A stretch of 64,000 nucleotides of DNA, from positions 4,092,001 through 4,156,000 of the forward strand of contig NC_133105.1 of NCBI RefSeq assembly GCF_022965805.1, written 5' to 3'. The stretch comes from Primulina eburnea. Taxonomy: Eukaryota > Streptophyta > Magnoliopsida > Lamiales > Gesneriaceae. This document shows, one piece after another, positions 48,638-59,648 of this stretch (position 1 is the first letter of the stretch; every line of letters starts with the position of its first letter). A program made the translations under genes and the position numbers. Below the pieces are notes generated by a model. That model worked only from the letters and a program-made list of their open reading frames with translations. It searched no databases and was not told the DNA's origin.

Positions 48638-49137
48638 TGATACATGATTTTTTTTTTTTTTATTTTGTAATTATATCTTGTAATTCTTTGGTTCCGTTAG
48701 ATGAATTATTTTACATGTGGCGGTAAATGTTGTTAATATTCACGTGTAATTCAACAGTATGCAAGATGCACACTTTTAAATATGGTGCCTCTTAGAAATA
48801 TATGCTGCAGAATGTAAATTATTGATATTGGGTTTATTAAGATGGTAGCAATATTCGCTGAAATATTTCGGACAAGTTAAACGGCAAAGCCTTGGCCTAT
48901 GTTCGCTAGATCTTGTAATATAGAATGGATCGTTCATCTATTTGGTGAGTTAGGTCGATCTGCACCATGTTTTATGATTTAAATAAATCAAATTCCATTC
49001 TCACCAAATTTTGTTCACCCACAAAAGGAAGTTTTTCACCAACCAGCGAGGTTAGTTCAACCGCATCTTCCTTATAGATCCAGACTTCCTATCAAGTAGA
49101 CCAACTGACAGCATCCAAAACCTTGACTGCGCTGAAA
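48638..49137. other. ATG1 3' flank and ABCG upstream region
   Basis: Only 500 bp separate the ATG1 stop from the ABCG start, both plus strand. A poly(T) run lies at 48649-48662. No obvious TATA box was assigned. Confidence 0.4.
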
Positions 49138-51090
49138 ATGGCAGAATGCTTTCAAGCTCCAAGGTCGAGCCTTGAAAATGACTCTGTGGTACTCTTCTCA
49201 ACATCTGAATCACAAGACGAGTCCAATAGCCAATCTTCCTCCTGTAATTACTCCCCGTTCCAACACCACCAATCCACAATGGTCTACGCACTTAATGTAA
49301 CTAATCTATCCTACGCTATAACAAGAGATGCATCGATTTCTCGTCTTCGTTTTTACGGTTTGAAGAAGGAGAAGACTCTCCATATTCTTAAATCTGTCTC
49401 TTTCACCGCCAGAAGCTCTGAGATCCTAGCCATTGTCGGCCCTAGTGGCACTGGTAAGTCTACACTGCTAAGAATAGTTTCAGGCAGAGTAAACAACATA
49501 GATTTTGATCCTAAGAGCATTACACTAAATGATCATGCAATAACGAGCCAAGTCCAGCTGAGGAAAATATGTGGATTTGTGGCACAAGAGGATACTCTGC
49601 TCCCTCTTTTAACGGTCAAAGAAACACTTGTTTTCAGCGCCAAGTTTAGGCTCAAAGAAATGAGTGTTGGAGAGAGAAATGAGAGGATCGAAGGCCTGAT
49701 ACAAGAACTGGGGCTGATGCATGTTGCAGATAGTTTTGTTGGAGATGAAGAAAATAGAGGGATTTCAGGTGGGGAGAGGAAAAGGGTGTCCATTGGAGTG
49801 GACATGATCCATGATCCACCTGTATTACTTCTGGATGAGCCAACTTCAGGGCTGGACAGCAGCTCGGCACTTCAAGTAATCGAGCTGCTTTCTTCGATAG
49901 CTAGGTTCAAACAAAGAACCATAATCTTGGCCATTCATCAACCAAGCTACAGGATTTTGCAATTCATTCCTAATTTCTTGATTCTTTCACATGGTTCTGT
50001 CGTGCATAACGGCTCCCTCGAGAAACTTGAACAAGCCATTACAAGATTAGGATACAAAATCCCACCACAGATAAACCCTCTCGAGTTCTCCATGGAAATC
50101 ATCTCCAGTCTTGAGGAATCATGCTCAAAACAGCATCCATCTCAAGTAGAGAGAGTTGTACAACGTCCCACTTGTTCAATGTTGCAACTAAAACTTGCCA
50201 ACGAACAGACTGTCAACGAGTCTGTTTTTTCGTGGTTATTAGAAATATCGGTCCTCTGCCTACGGTTTTGGAAGATCATTTTCCGAACAAAGCAACTACT
50301 GTTGGCACGCACAATGCAAGCGCTTGTAGGGGGGTTTGGGTTGGGCAGTGTTTATATAAAAGTGAGGAAAAATGAAGGGGGAGGGGTTGCAGAAGTATTG
50401 GGCCTTTTCGCGTTTAGTCTCAGCTTTCTCCTTTCTTCCACAATAGAAGCTTTACCCATTTACCTTCAAGAACACCATGTTTTAATGAAAGAAGCATCCC
50501 GAGGTGCATACAAAATCTCATCATACTTGATAGCCAACACAATAGTTTTCTGCCCTTTTTTATTCTTAGTTTCTATTCTGTTTTCTGTTCCTTTATACTG
50601 GATTGTTGGATTAAATCCTTCAGCTTTTGCTTTCGCCTTTTTCACCTTCACCGTCTGGCTTATTGTTCTCATGGCAAGCTCTCTTGTGCTGTTTCTAAGT
50701 GTTGTTTCGCCAGATTTCATATCTGGTAATTCTTTAATCGGCACTGTTCTTGGTGCATTTTTTCTATTTTCTGGGTATTTTATTCCTAAAGAGTTCATTC
50801 CAAAGTATTGGTTGTTTATGTATTATGTTTCCCTTTATCGTTACCCTTTGGATTCTCTTGTTGTTAATGAGTATTGGAGTAAAAGAAACACATGTTTCTT
50901 GACAAAGATTGGGACAGGTAATCGAGATAAGTTGGATTGTTCGCTCACCGGCATAGATGTGTTGAAGAGTAGAGGACTGGACAAAGATACTAGGTGGATT
51001 AATGTTGGGATTATGCTGATGTTTTTCGTATTTTATCGAGTGCTTTCTTGGATCATACTTTCACGAAAAGTGTTGAAAACAAGATTTTAA
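49138..51090 (+). CDS. ABC transporter G family half-transporter
   Basis: Intronless, 650 residues. The nucleotide-binding domain comes first, with Walker A GPSGTGKST (residues 101-109), signature ISGGERKR (209-216), Walker B VLLLDE (229-234), then a His-loop in AIHQPS. The membrane domain (about 370-645) has six hydrophobic segments, with the last extracellular loop rich in Asn, Cys and Leu. This NBD-TMD order defines white-brown complex half-transporters, which dimerise in the plasma membrane to export lipids, hormones or specialised metabolites. It looks like the intronless Arabidopsis group with ABCG4, 5, 8, 10 and 23; the substrate cannot be told. I chose the ATG at 49138. An upstream in-frame TTG is not a likely start. 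Confidence 0.93.
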   Translation: MAECFQAPRSSLENDSVVLFSTSESQDESNSQSSSCNYSPFQHHQSTMVYALNVTNLSYAITRDASISRLRFYGLKKEKTLHILKSVSFTARSSEILAIVGPSGTGKSTLLRIVSGRVNNIDFDPKSITLNDHAITSQVQLRKICGFVAQEDTLLPLLTVKETLVFSAKFRLKEMSVGERNERIEGLIQELGLMHVADSFVGDEENRGISGGERKRVSIGVDMIHDPPVLLLDEPTSGLDSSSALQVIELLSSIARFKQRTIILAIHQPSYRILQFIPNFLILSHGSVVHNGSLEKLEQAITRLGYKIPPQINPLEFSMEIISSLEESCSKQHPSQVERVVQRPTCSMLQLKLANEQTVNESVFSWLLEISVLCLRFWKIIFRTKQLLLARTMQALVGGFGLGSVYIKVRKNEGGGVAEVLGLFAFSLSFLLSSTIEALPIYLQEHHVLMKEASRGAYKISSYLIANTIVFCPFLFLVSILFSVPLYWIVGLNPSAFAFAFFTFTVWLIVLMASSLVLFLSVVSPDFISGNSLIGTVLGAFFLFSGYFIPKEFIPKYWLFMYYVSLYRYPLDSLVVNEYWSKRNTCFLTKIGTGNRDKLDCSLTGIDVLKSRGLDKDTRWINVGIMLMFFVFYRVLSWIILSRKVLKTRF

Positions 51091-51698
51091 TTTGTACCCG
51101 AGAAACTTAAATTGGTGTATTTGTTTTTGGTGTATGTCTCACAACTATATAATTGATTATTAGGGAACAACTATCGAGCATAATTCCCGATTGATGGATC
51201 GGTCGTATTCTTGATGATAACTGTGATTGATTAATCGGGTCAATGGTATGTCTAATTTACAGAAAATTAAAATATTCAATTTAGTGTAGTAGTCAAAATT
51301 TTCAGTTACTATCAAATAACTGTCATTACAAGTCAACTTTTGTATCCGTCATATCTCTGAAAGGAATTATTGGGCGATTAAAATAATAATACTGTCCTAC
51401 AACATTTTTTTATACGAGATTGTAATAACTATTATATTTATAATCATTCAATAATAGTCAACATTGTAAGTTTAGTTAATATAATTAACATGCAAATTAT
51501 ATTGGAAGTAAATTAAATAATATTTCATAGAATTACACTATCATTTAATACAAGACCAGGTGGATAGCCGCCGGGTCCATCGTCAATGTCCGCAAGTATT
51601 CAAACGTCTTCTCTAAAGACTAATACATGCTCAAATATGGAGCCGACATACGACTTATTCTACGCTTATTTCCCTCGTCCATTTTCACATTCAGAAAA
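51091..51698. other. Intergenic and receptor-kinase leader
   Basis: AT-rich DNA ending in the leader of the G-type lectin kinase. No feature recognised. Confidence 0.4.
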
Positions 51699-54112
51699 AT
51701 GGAGAGCCCAATTCTTGAATCTCTCTGTCTTCCATTCCTACTCTTTTTCTTGCTCTTTATTCATTCTGCAACTTCAAGATCGCATGTATCTTTAGAAAGA
51801 GGTGATTCCCTTTCCGTCGGAAAAGAATCAGACTTTATCACCTCCTCCTGACAACTCCTTCACTTGTGGATTTTACGGCCTCGGAACCAATGCCTACTGG
51901 CTTGCAATCTGGTTCACAAACTCCAGGGACAAAACTGTTGTTTGGGTGGCTAATCGGGACAGACCAGTCAACCGCAAAGGCTCAAAGGTGACGTTTCGGC
52001 GAGACGGGGCGATGGTTTTGACGGACATCGATGACACCATCGTGTGGCAGAGCCAATACAACTTCTACTGATGTTGCTGCAGCTCAGCTTCTTGATTCAG
52101 GGAATCTTGTTTTGACAAATCCTAAAGGTGATATCCTCTGGCAAAGTTTTGATTCTCCCACTGATACGCTTTTACCGTATCAAAGATTCACCAAGACTAC
52201 AAAATTAACATCTCTTTTAAGAAATGGTAGTTATGAAACGGGCTATTTTAATCTGTACTTTGGTAGTGATAACGTTTTGAGGTTGATATATGATAGCCCT
52301 GACACATCCATCTCTTATTGGCCAAATCCTGACAATACTATTTACACATACGGTAGAACTAACTATAACGGAAGCAGAATCGCGGTTTTAGATGATATGG
52401 GCAGGTTTTTGTCAAGTGATCTTTTACAGTTTAATGCTTCTGATATTGGTTATGGAGTAAAAAGGAGGCTGACAATGGATTATGATGGGAATTTAAGAGT
52501 TTATAGCTTGGTTAATTCGACCGGCTTGTGGGATGTGACATGGCAGGCTCTTATAGAACCTTGTAATGTAAGAGGCGTGTGTGGGAGAAACGCCATATGT
52601 GTTTATGCACCGGAACCTAAGTGTGTGTGTCCTCCTGGGTTCAAGGTGGTAGATCCGAGTGACTGGAACTTCGGATGCAAGGCCATGTTTGATGAAGGCC
52701 TGTTGAATTCTCGAATGGTGAAATTCTTGGCGATCCCTCATACAGATTTCTACGGTTATGATTTGAATGCCACATTTCCAGTGACATTTGAGCAGTGTAG
52801 TCAACTCTGTTCGGAGGATTTTCGGTGTCTAGGATTCAGTTATCGGCTATTGGGACAAGGGTACTGTTATGTGAAGAGTGCACTTTTGAATGGTTATGCT
52901 TCTCCCGATTTCCCAGCAAGTATATACATCAAGATCCCTGGAAAACTGCAGACGAAAGACCTCAATATTTTTCATGCCTCAAGTACGACTTGTGAATCTA
53001 GTGACGAAGTTGTTCTCGAGGGTTCGCCCTCTATGTATGATTTTGCCAACAGAAGGGTGAAATGGGTGTATATTTACTCTTTTGCTATAGCTATTGGAAC
53101 AATTGAACTGATTTTCGTTGTACTAGGATGGTGGTTCTTATTCAGAAAACACGGGATTCCAGCCTCAGTTGAGGCTGGATATCGCATGATATCCAGTCAG
53201 TTTAGATGTTACAGATACAGTGAGCTGAAGAAAGCAACAGGAAATTTCAAGGAGGAGTTGGGAAGAGGAGGCTCGGGAGTTGTTTTTAAGGGCGTTCTAT
53301 CAGACGAAAGAGTCGTGGCAGTAAAGAGGTTAGGGGATGTATTTCAAGGACAAGAAGAATACTGGGCAGAGATCAGTACCATTGGAAAGATCAATCACAT
53401 GAATCTTGTAAGAACTCTGGGGTTTTGTTCTGAAAGGAGACGCCGCCTTTTAGTCTATGAATATGTCGAAAACCTCTCACTCGACAGGCATCTTTTCGAC
53501 TCGACTTTCCTCGGATGGAAACAAAGATATGCAGTGGCATTAGGCACTGCAAAAGGGTTGGCCTATCTCCACCACGAGTGTTTAGAATGGGTCATACACT
53601 GTGACGTGAAGCCTGAAAATATACTTCTTGATGCCGAATTTTTACCAAAGATTGCAGATTTTGGCCTGGCAAAACTCACACAACGAGGAGGACCTGGCTC
53701 AGAATTCACCAGAATCCGGGGGACAAAAGGCTACATGGCTCCTGAATGGGCACTGAACCATCCCATCACTGCAAAAGTAGACGTCTTTGGATATGGAGTG
53801 GTGATCTTGGAAATGGTAAGGGGGATCAGGCTGTCAAATTGGATCGTGGAAGATGAAGGTGGACATGAAAATGAATCCACTCTCGCAAATTTTGCACGGG
53901 TAACAAGGAAAAAGATTGAGATAGGAAGCTCATCTTGGATCGAAAACATCGTGGATTCAAGATTGGAGGGCAAATTTAGCAGAAAACAAGCAGCAATTCT
54001 GATTCAAACAGGAGTTCGTTGTGTGGATGAAGATAGAAACAAGAGGCCAACAATGGCCTCTGTGGTGCAAACACTATTGGAAAGTGAAAATGAGATGGAA
54101 ATTCAAATCTAG
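51699..54112 (+). CDS. G-type lectin receptor kinase (ZmPK1-like) with two frameshifts
   Basis: Single-exon gene for a membrane receptor kinase. The parts lie in three frames: MESPILESL signal peptide to about 51845; the B-lectin part with FTCGFYGLGTNAYW and VVWVANRDRPV to about 52060; then the rest to the stop at 54112. Each switch looks like one extra base: one in the ctcctcc run near 51838-51851, one in agccaat near 52053. The remainder is intact: LLDSGNLVL, WQSFDSPTDTLLP, an EGF-like CVCPPGF, a PAN-like Cys-rich segment, a membrane span near IGTIELIFVVLGWWFLF, and a kinase with GRGGSGVVFKG, AVKRL, HCDVKPEN (non-RD), DFGLAK and GTKGYMAPEW. If both bases are assembly errors the protein has about 803 residues, normal for the family; otherwise it is a recent pseudogene. 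Confidence 0.85.
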
Positions 54113-54932
54113 AACTAGCAATAACTGCCACCAGTTTCTTCAAGTTTTTTTGGCTTTTCAGGGATCAAAATTAAAAATAGTATTATGAGACAGTATAGAA
54201 AACTGTCCTGTTATTTTAAATTTATGCAGGTTTAAAACAAAAATAAATCTATTGTTATTTCTCAAACAAATTGACATGTTCTTTAATATTTTGTTTTTTT
54301 TAAAACATAATTAATATTTAATCTGATGAGTCGACGCCCCGCCAAAGCACCAGTCCACCACAAGTCGTTATTCAAATTTAATGTATCGATCGTATATAAA
54401 AGTGTGTGAAAATTTAATCATTTTTTTATATAAGCAAAATTCCTCCTATTATAATTTTATAGGGAAAAAAATCATCTTGATTCTTGAAAAATTAACAAAG
54501 AGGAAGACCAGAATTGAATTTAGGTTTATATGTCTTAGGCCTACTTTAATTAGATAACAATTTAATTAACTTATAGTAAAGATAAATGCAGTTAGATTAC
54601 TTCTTGACGGACCTTTTAATCTCCAGATCATTAAGTCATGCATATTCAATTTTTTTTTTTTTGAATTACATATTCAATATTTTGAAATCATGAAATGCAT
54701 AAAACTCACATGTTATGCTGTAGAATTTGCTCTTGAAATCTTGTACAATGGAACATGAACTCTTTGAGAGTTGTAGTTATTTTAAATCTTCAGGTAAACA
54801 TTGATAATCAGGCCCAGTTGGAAAAAGGAACCAGTTTTGCAGATCGTGCAGCCAGAGTACCTACCAATCTAGATGCACTCTCAAGTAGTAGATATGAAAC
54901 TTGGGATATGATCAGACAGATGTAATTCAATC
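54113..54932. other. Convergent 3' region between receptor kinase and NPF gene
   Basis: The two genes end toward each other here. AT-rich, with a T run near 54650. No feature recognised. Confidence 0.4.
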
Positions 54933-57541
54933 CTATGTTACCATGTAATCACCCACAGGACCATCAGCAGAGGCTGCTGTTGTTTTCTGTGCATTCTTGT
55001 AAGAATACCGTCTTGCAATAAAGGCATAGGCTCCTAGATTGACAGTCGTAACACAGGCTAAAAACCAGTAAAAATAGTCGAGTCGGCTACTATTCAAATC
55101 TTTGCCAAACCAACTTTTTCCACCCTTTTCTGTTAAATGATCCACTAAAGTTATTAGAAGACTGCTAAGAATGTTTCCTACACCAATGACGCTGAGGTAA
55201 AATGCAATGCCTAAGCTTCTCATAGAATCAGGCACTTGGTCGTAGAAGTACTCTTGTAATCCCACTAGGGTGTATCCATCGCCTATTCCGATTATAAGAA
55301 ATTGCGGTGCTAGCCAGAAAATGCTCATTGAAACTGAACCCTCGAGTGGATTTTTCTCCACTATGTGTAGTCTCTTTCTCTCAACCAAGGCCGCCACCAC
55401 CATAGTGACAACCGAGAAAATCATCCCAAAACCAATCCTTTGGAGAATACTAATCCCTCTCTCGTTTCCCGTTAATTTTCTCAAGAAGGGCACTAGGATT
55501 TTGTCGTAGATTGCAACAGAGACCATCATCCCAATCGCTGTCATTGAATATATCGAGGCTGGTGGGATCATAAAATTGTGGGTGACTTTGCGATTCAATG
55601 TTGTACCTTGTTTGATAAAGAATGTAGCAGCTTGCGCTACACAGATACCAAATGGCAGAGTAGTGAACCAAATCGGGATCATGTTGACTATGAGCTTCAT
55701 TTCCTCTACTTTGGTTACAGTTGCGAGTCTCCAAGGTTTTAGCTCACTCTCTGTTGGATTTTGCACGAGTTCAATTATTGCAGCTCTATCAAGAAACCTG
55801 GTAAAGATTATGAACTTATATATTCAGTAACATACCCCCTTTATTAAATTCATTGATTTTGGAATAAGATTTCTTACTTGAGCTTTTTGGTGTGAAAAAG
55901 AAGCCTCCTTTGTGTCTTTTCTGATCTTGGAACTTCGTACAGTTGATCAGGTTCTGCTGGATATTGAAGATTTCTTTTGCCGATGGCTGCTACAAGTACT
56001 TGTAGCATTGGTGTTAAGGGACTTCCGGTCGGCTTTCTAAAACGATAAAATGGCCTGCCTGTACAAAATATGACAGTGCAGGAAGCCAACACTGCTGTAA
56101 GAATTATATCAGCTGCAGCATAGCTCATGTGATCTTGGATGTAAACTATAATTGTTACACCTAATAAGAGACCACAACAAAGGCCAATGTTCCACCAATT
56201 AAAAAAAGACATTTTCTTCCTTCTTTCTTCAGGATGATCATCATCAAACTGGTCAGCTCCAAAGCTCTCCAATGCTGGCTTATGTCCTCCAGTGCCTATC
56301 GAGATCAAATAGATTGCTAGGAAGAAGAACACCTCGTGGATTCTTCGAGGATTCTGACAATATACTTTTCCACATGGCTTTAAATCCGGGACTATTCGAG
56401 ACATCATCAACAGAAGCAGCCCCTGCTTTTACATAAAAAGTGGCAATATTATATATACACGGTTTCTTTGAATGAAAATCAGATGTTTAAAGACTCCGTT
56501 CCGATAGTATTGGAAGGAAAAAAAGATCATGTTACCAGGAGATAGACAATGGATGAGGCTAGAACTGTGTAGAATCGGCCAAGGTAAGCATCGGCTAAAA
56601 ATCCTCCGAGTAAAGGCATCATAGTTGTTACACCAGACCAGTAGTTGACACTTTTTGCTGCTGTTTTCAGGTCTTGATGAATCACTTTTGTGAGGTATAT
56701 GATTAAACTTGTTGCTATTCCAAAATAACTCAACCTTTCGCCGAACTCGATGGCTGCAAAGGAAATTCCAAAGGGCTTCTTGTAAGCTACTGCGTATGCA
56801 CATGAGACACTCCATATTTTCCCTAAATCTTCTCAGAAATTTCATTAATGAAATGAAGATTGTCGATAATTTTATGAGTAAGGTCTTCATCAATTTATTT
56901 TTTATTATTTATTTACCTGATTCTGTTTTAACATTTCCACGATATCTGAATTCTAATTCCACAAACTTTATTTTTAAGTTTTTGGAACTCAGCAAGGGAT
57001 GCAAGATTAAGTTATTTTTACTTCTTGCCTAATATGGAGATAGTGGAGAATCATGGATCACGTTACAGAAGGACTAATTCTTGAAGCGTGATGCAGAAAA
57101 ATGCTAGTAATATTTTTGGTAAACTGGAGCACTGATTCTAACTTGATCTAATTTCCCACTTCATAAATATTTACTTTGTGGCAAACGAGTTGATAACACT
57201 CCACATTATATAATAGCAGCTCGATTATTTTCGAACATGAAGTATGACAGATATCCTGCTCGTATTTTTTTCCATAATCATCAGAAAATAAAGTTAAACA
57301 GAAGTACTGTAATCAGCATTCTAGTTTCATGGAGTTGAAAACATATTCATTAGCAAGAAATTCAGCACGTCGCACGCGTCTGATGCGCATGATTCATTCG
57401 TTTACCTATGATGAAAAGGGCAGCTGTCCACGAACCGGTGGAGGCTCGAAGAGGAGCTCTTCCTTTATGATCAACCGAAGAATCATGAACCCATTTGTCC
57501 TCATTAATTCTCTGCGTTCCCTGTTTCTTTACTTGCTCCAT
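54933..57541 (-). CDS. NRT1/PTR family (NPF5-type) transporter
   Basis: A proton-coupled transporter of the major facilitator superfamily, 587 residues. Four inferred exons: 57541-57406, 56753-56536, 56422-55878 and 55797-54933, GT-AG with matching phases. The product starts MEQVKKQGTQRINEDKW; it has FGERLSYFGIATSL, carrying the ExxER-like motif used in proton coupling (here EFGER), then LGGFLADAYLGR, GTGGHKPALESFGADQF, the NWWNIGLCCG membrane segment, a cytosolic loop with PAEPDQLYEV, and the second half with APQFLIIGIGDG and FYDQVPDSMRSLG. About 12 membrane segments are expected. It most resembles Arabidopsis NPF5.7/NPF5.6; NPF substrates range over nitrate, peptides and hormones and cannot be read from sequence. 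The first exon was identified from the minus strand by its conserved start and donor. Confidence 0.92.
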
Positions 57542-59612
57542 TCGAAGTTCTTTCGTCTAGTTTTCACAAGTTGGTGATCCAGCTTAGCTCTTGGTGGGTT
57601 GGCAACTTGGCTTGGTTTTTCTGATATATAAAGGTGCCACTTCACATGCATAGAATCATCAGCATACCAAAAATTTAATCAATACAATGACTTGATGCAC
57701 GTAGAACTAGTTAAAAGTACTTTTTTTAAATAAATAATATAGGAATTCAATTTTTCTAATTTTAATTTTCAGGAAAAAAGGACAATTATTTCCTTGTAAA
57801 ATTGGATCGGGTTCGAATAGAATCCACCATTCTTTAGTAGCTCTTTGGATTATTGCCATGAAATGTTGTTAGGTGATGACGATTAAGAAGATGGATAAAC
57901 CGTAAAAAAAAGAAAAACTTGCTGTCAATTATTTGATTCTATCCACTTTCACTAGAGTAATTGCTCGTGGAATAGCATCCCATTTCCTTTTATCCCTCCA
58001 ATATTTGATTCTAACCATGTAAGTTTTTGTATGTTCACCAATTAAAAGTCCTTAATAAAACCGTTAACAGTGGCCTTGATGGGGACCAAGTCCCTAGAAT
58101 CTAGATCATGAGCACAAGATGTGATGCTGGCTCATAACCTTTGTACCCGAGAGTTCATGACTCGTACATATCCATGTTCTAAACATTCTTACTTCTCATA
58201 CGAACTTGGAAAATCCAAGTCAAATGATGTTGGTTTTCTATTTTTAGTCTCGTCGATAAATATGATTCATAATATCTTAAATACCGTTTGACTTGTAGCA
58301 TGAGATGGTGATAGACGTACGATATCAAGATGATAGATTCAAAGAAGTTTTAAGAAGTTAACTCAATCAAAGGCATTATTCTCTTGTGTGATTTCAAAGC
58401 ACATCGAGATGACAAATTTTATGTTTAAAAAAATAAATAAACTTAAAAAATCCTGGATGGTCGGTGAGTTGATTTTCAAGAGTATGAAATATCTTTGTTT
58501 CCGTCATGAGTGATGGCACCAATTCGGCCTCACAAGCCCGAGTAGAATTCAACTCCACTAAATAAACATGGACCATCATGTCAATTTTTTTCCCTTGAAA
58601 TATTAAATTTTGTTGAAATATATTATATTACTGGCATATCTATGCAAAAAAGACCAGTATTAATTATTACACATAAATTGTAGGAGTAAACCTTTTCTTG
58701 AGTTGTTCCATGTATAGAAAAATCTTAAAAATAAGACACTTAGTGATCATCACATTTTTTTTTGAGTTTAGGGGTTGACCTTGTGTTCCAAACGGGAGAT
58801 CTTAGTGTAAAACGAGATACGAGTCACTGATTGGTAATCATCACATTTAATTTCACATAAAAATGAAAATTTTATCATATAACTAATCCCACCCTAAAGA
58901 ACTTATTACTTCTCATACCATTTATTAATAGATTGGTAATTGGCCAATTATTTTGGTAAGTGATTAGTGGTGGATATTTGCTTAAATTGCAAAAAGATCC
59001 CAAAGATCATAGGAATCCCACTTATTAAAATAATAATTGAACTTATTCAGAGGGTTGATAAATGCAAATTTGAGGAGATAGTGTAGAATTCCTCAGATTC
59101 TACTTTCATAATAGTTTCAACATGATTCTTCGATTAAAAGTCAAAGAATTTGTTCGTCCAATATCTCCACTTTGGGTTAAATCACTTTTCACGATCACGC
59201 ATAAAAAACATGGTAACACCAATTGACATCCGAGTTAAGTAGAAAGATAATTTTGGATGTAAATGGTCATACATGCGAGTCACATCGAATCGAATATTAG
59301 TAATAAATTTTTTTTTATCGAATTTTGATCATAGAGAAGTTCCTACGATTAATAGAAAAGAATAAGCTATATTAAATTCGCTCAACGAAATTATGTTTGA
59401 AAAAATGATACGGAATGTTGTCTAATAAAAGTTGATTTTTGAAATGAAATTAATTTTTGTTTTTTCATGTAGATAATTTGATTTGTAATGTATTTAAAAA
59501 TTATAATAGTAAAATCTATATCAATCAAGATTAAAATAGTCGTATATAAAATATTTAATCAAATATAAATGATAAACTAATAATAAGCACAAATTTTTTG
59601 ATTGTATAGTAC

Positions 59613-59648
<36 letters not shown>

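Noticed and set aside
49123..49137. Upstream extension of the ABCG protein to 49123
   Set aside because: The codon there is TTG; the ATG at 49138 is the sensible start.
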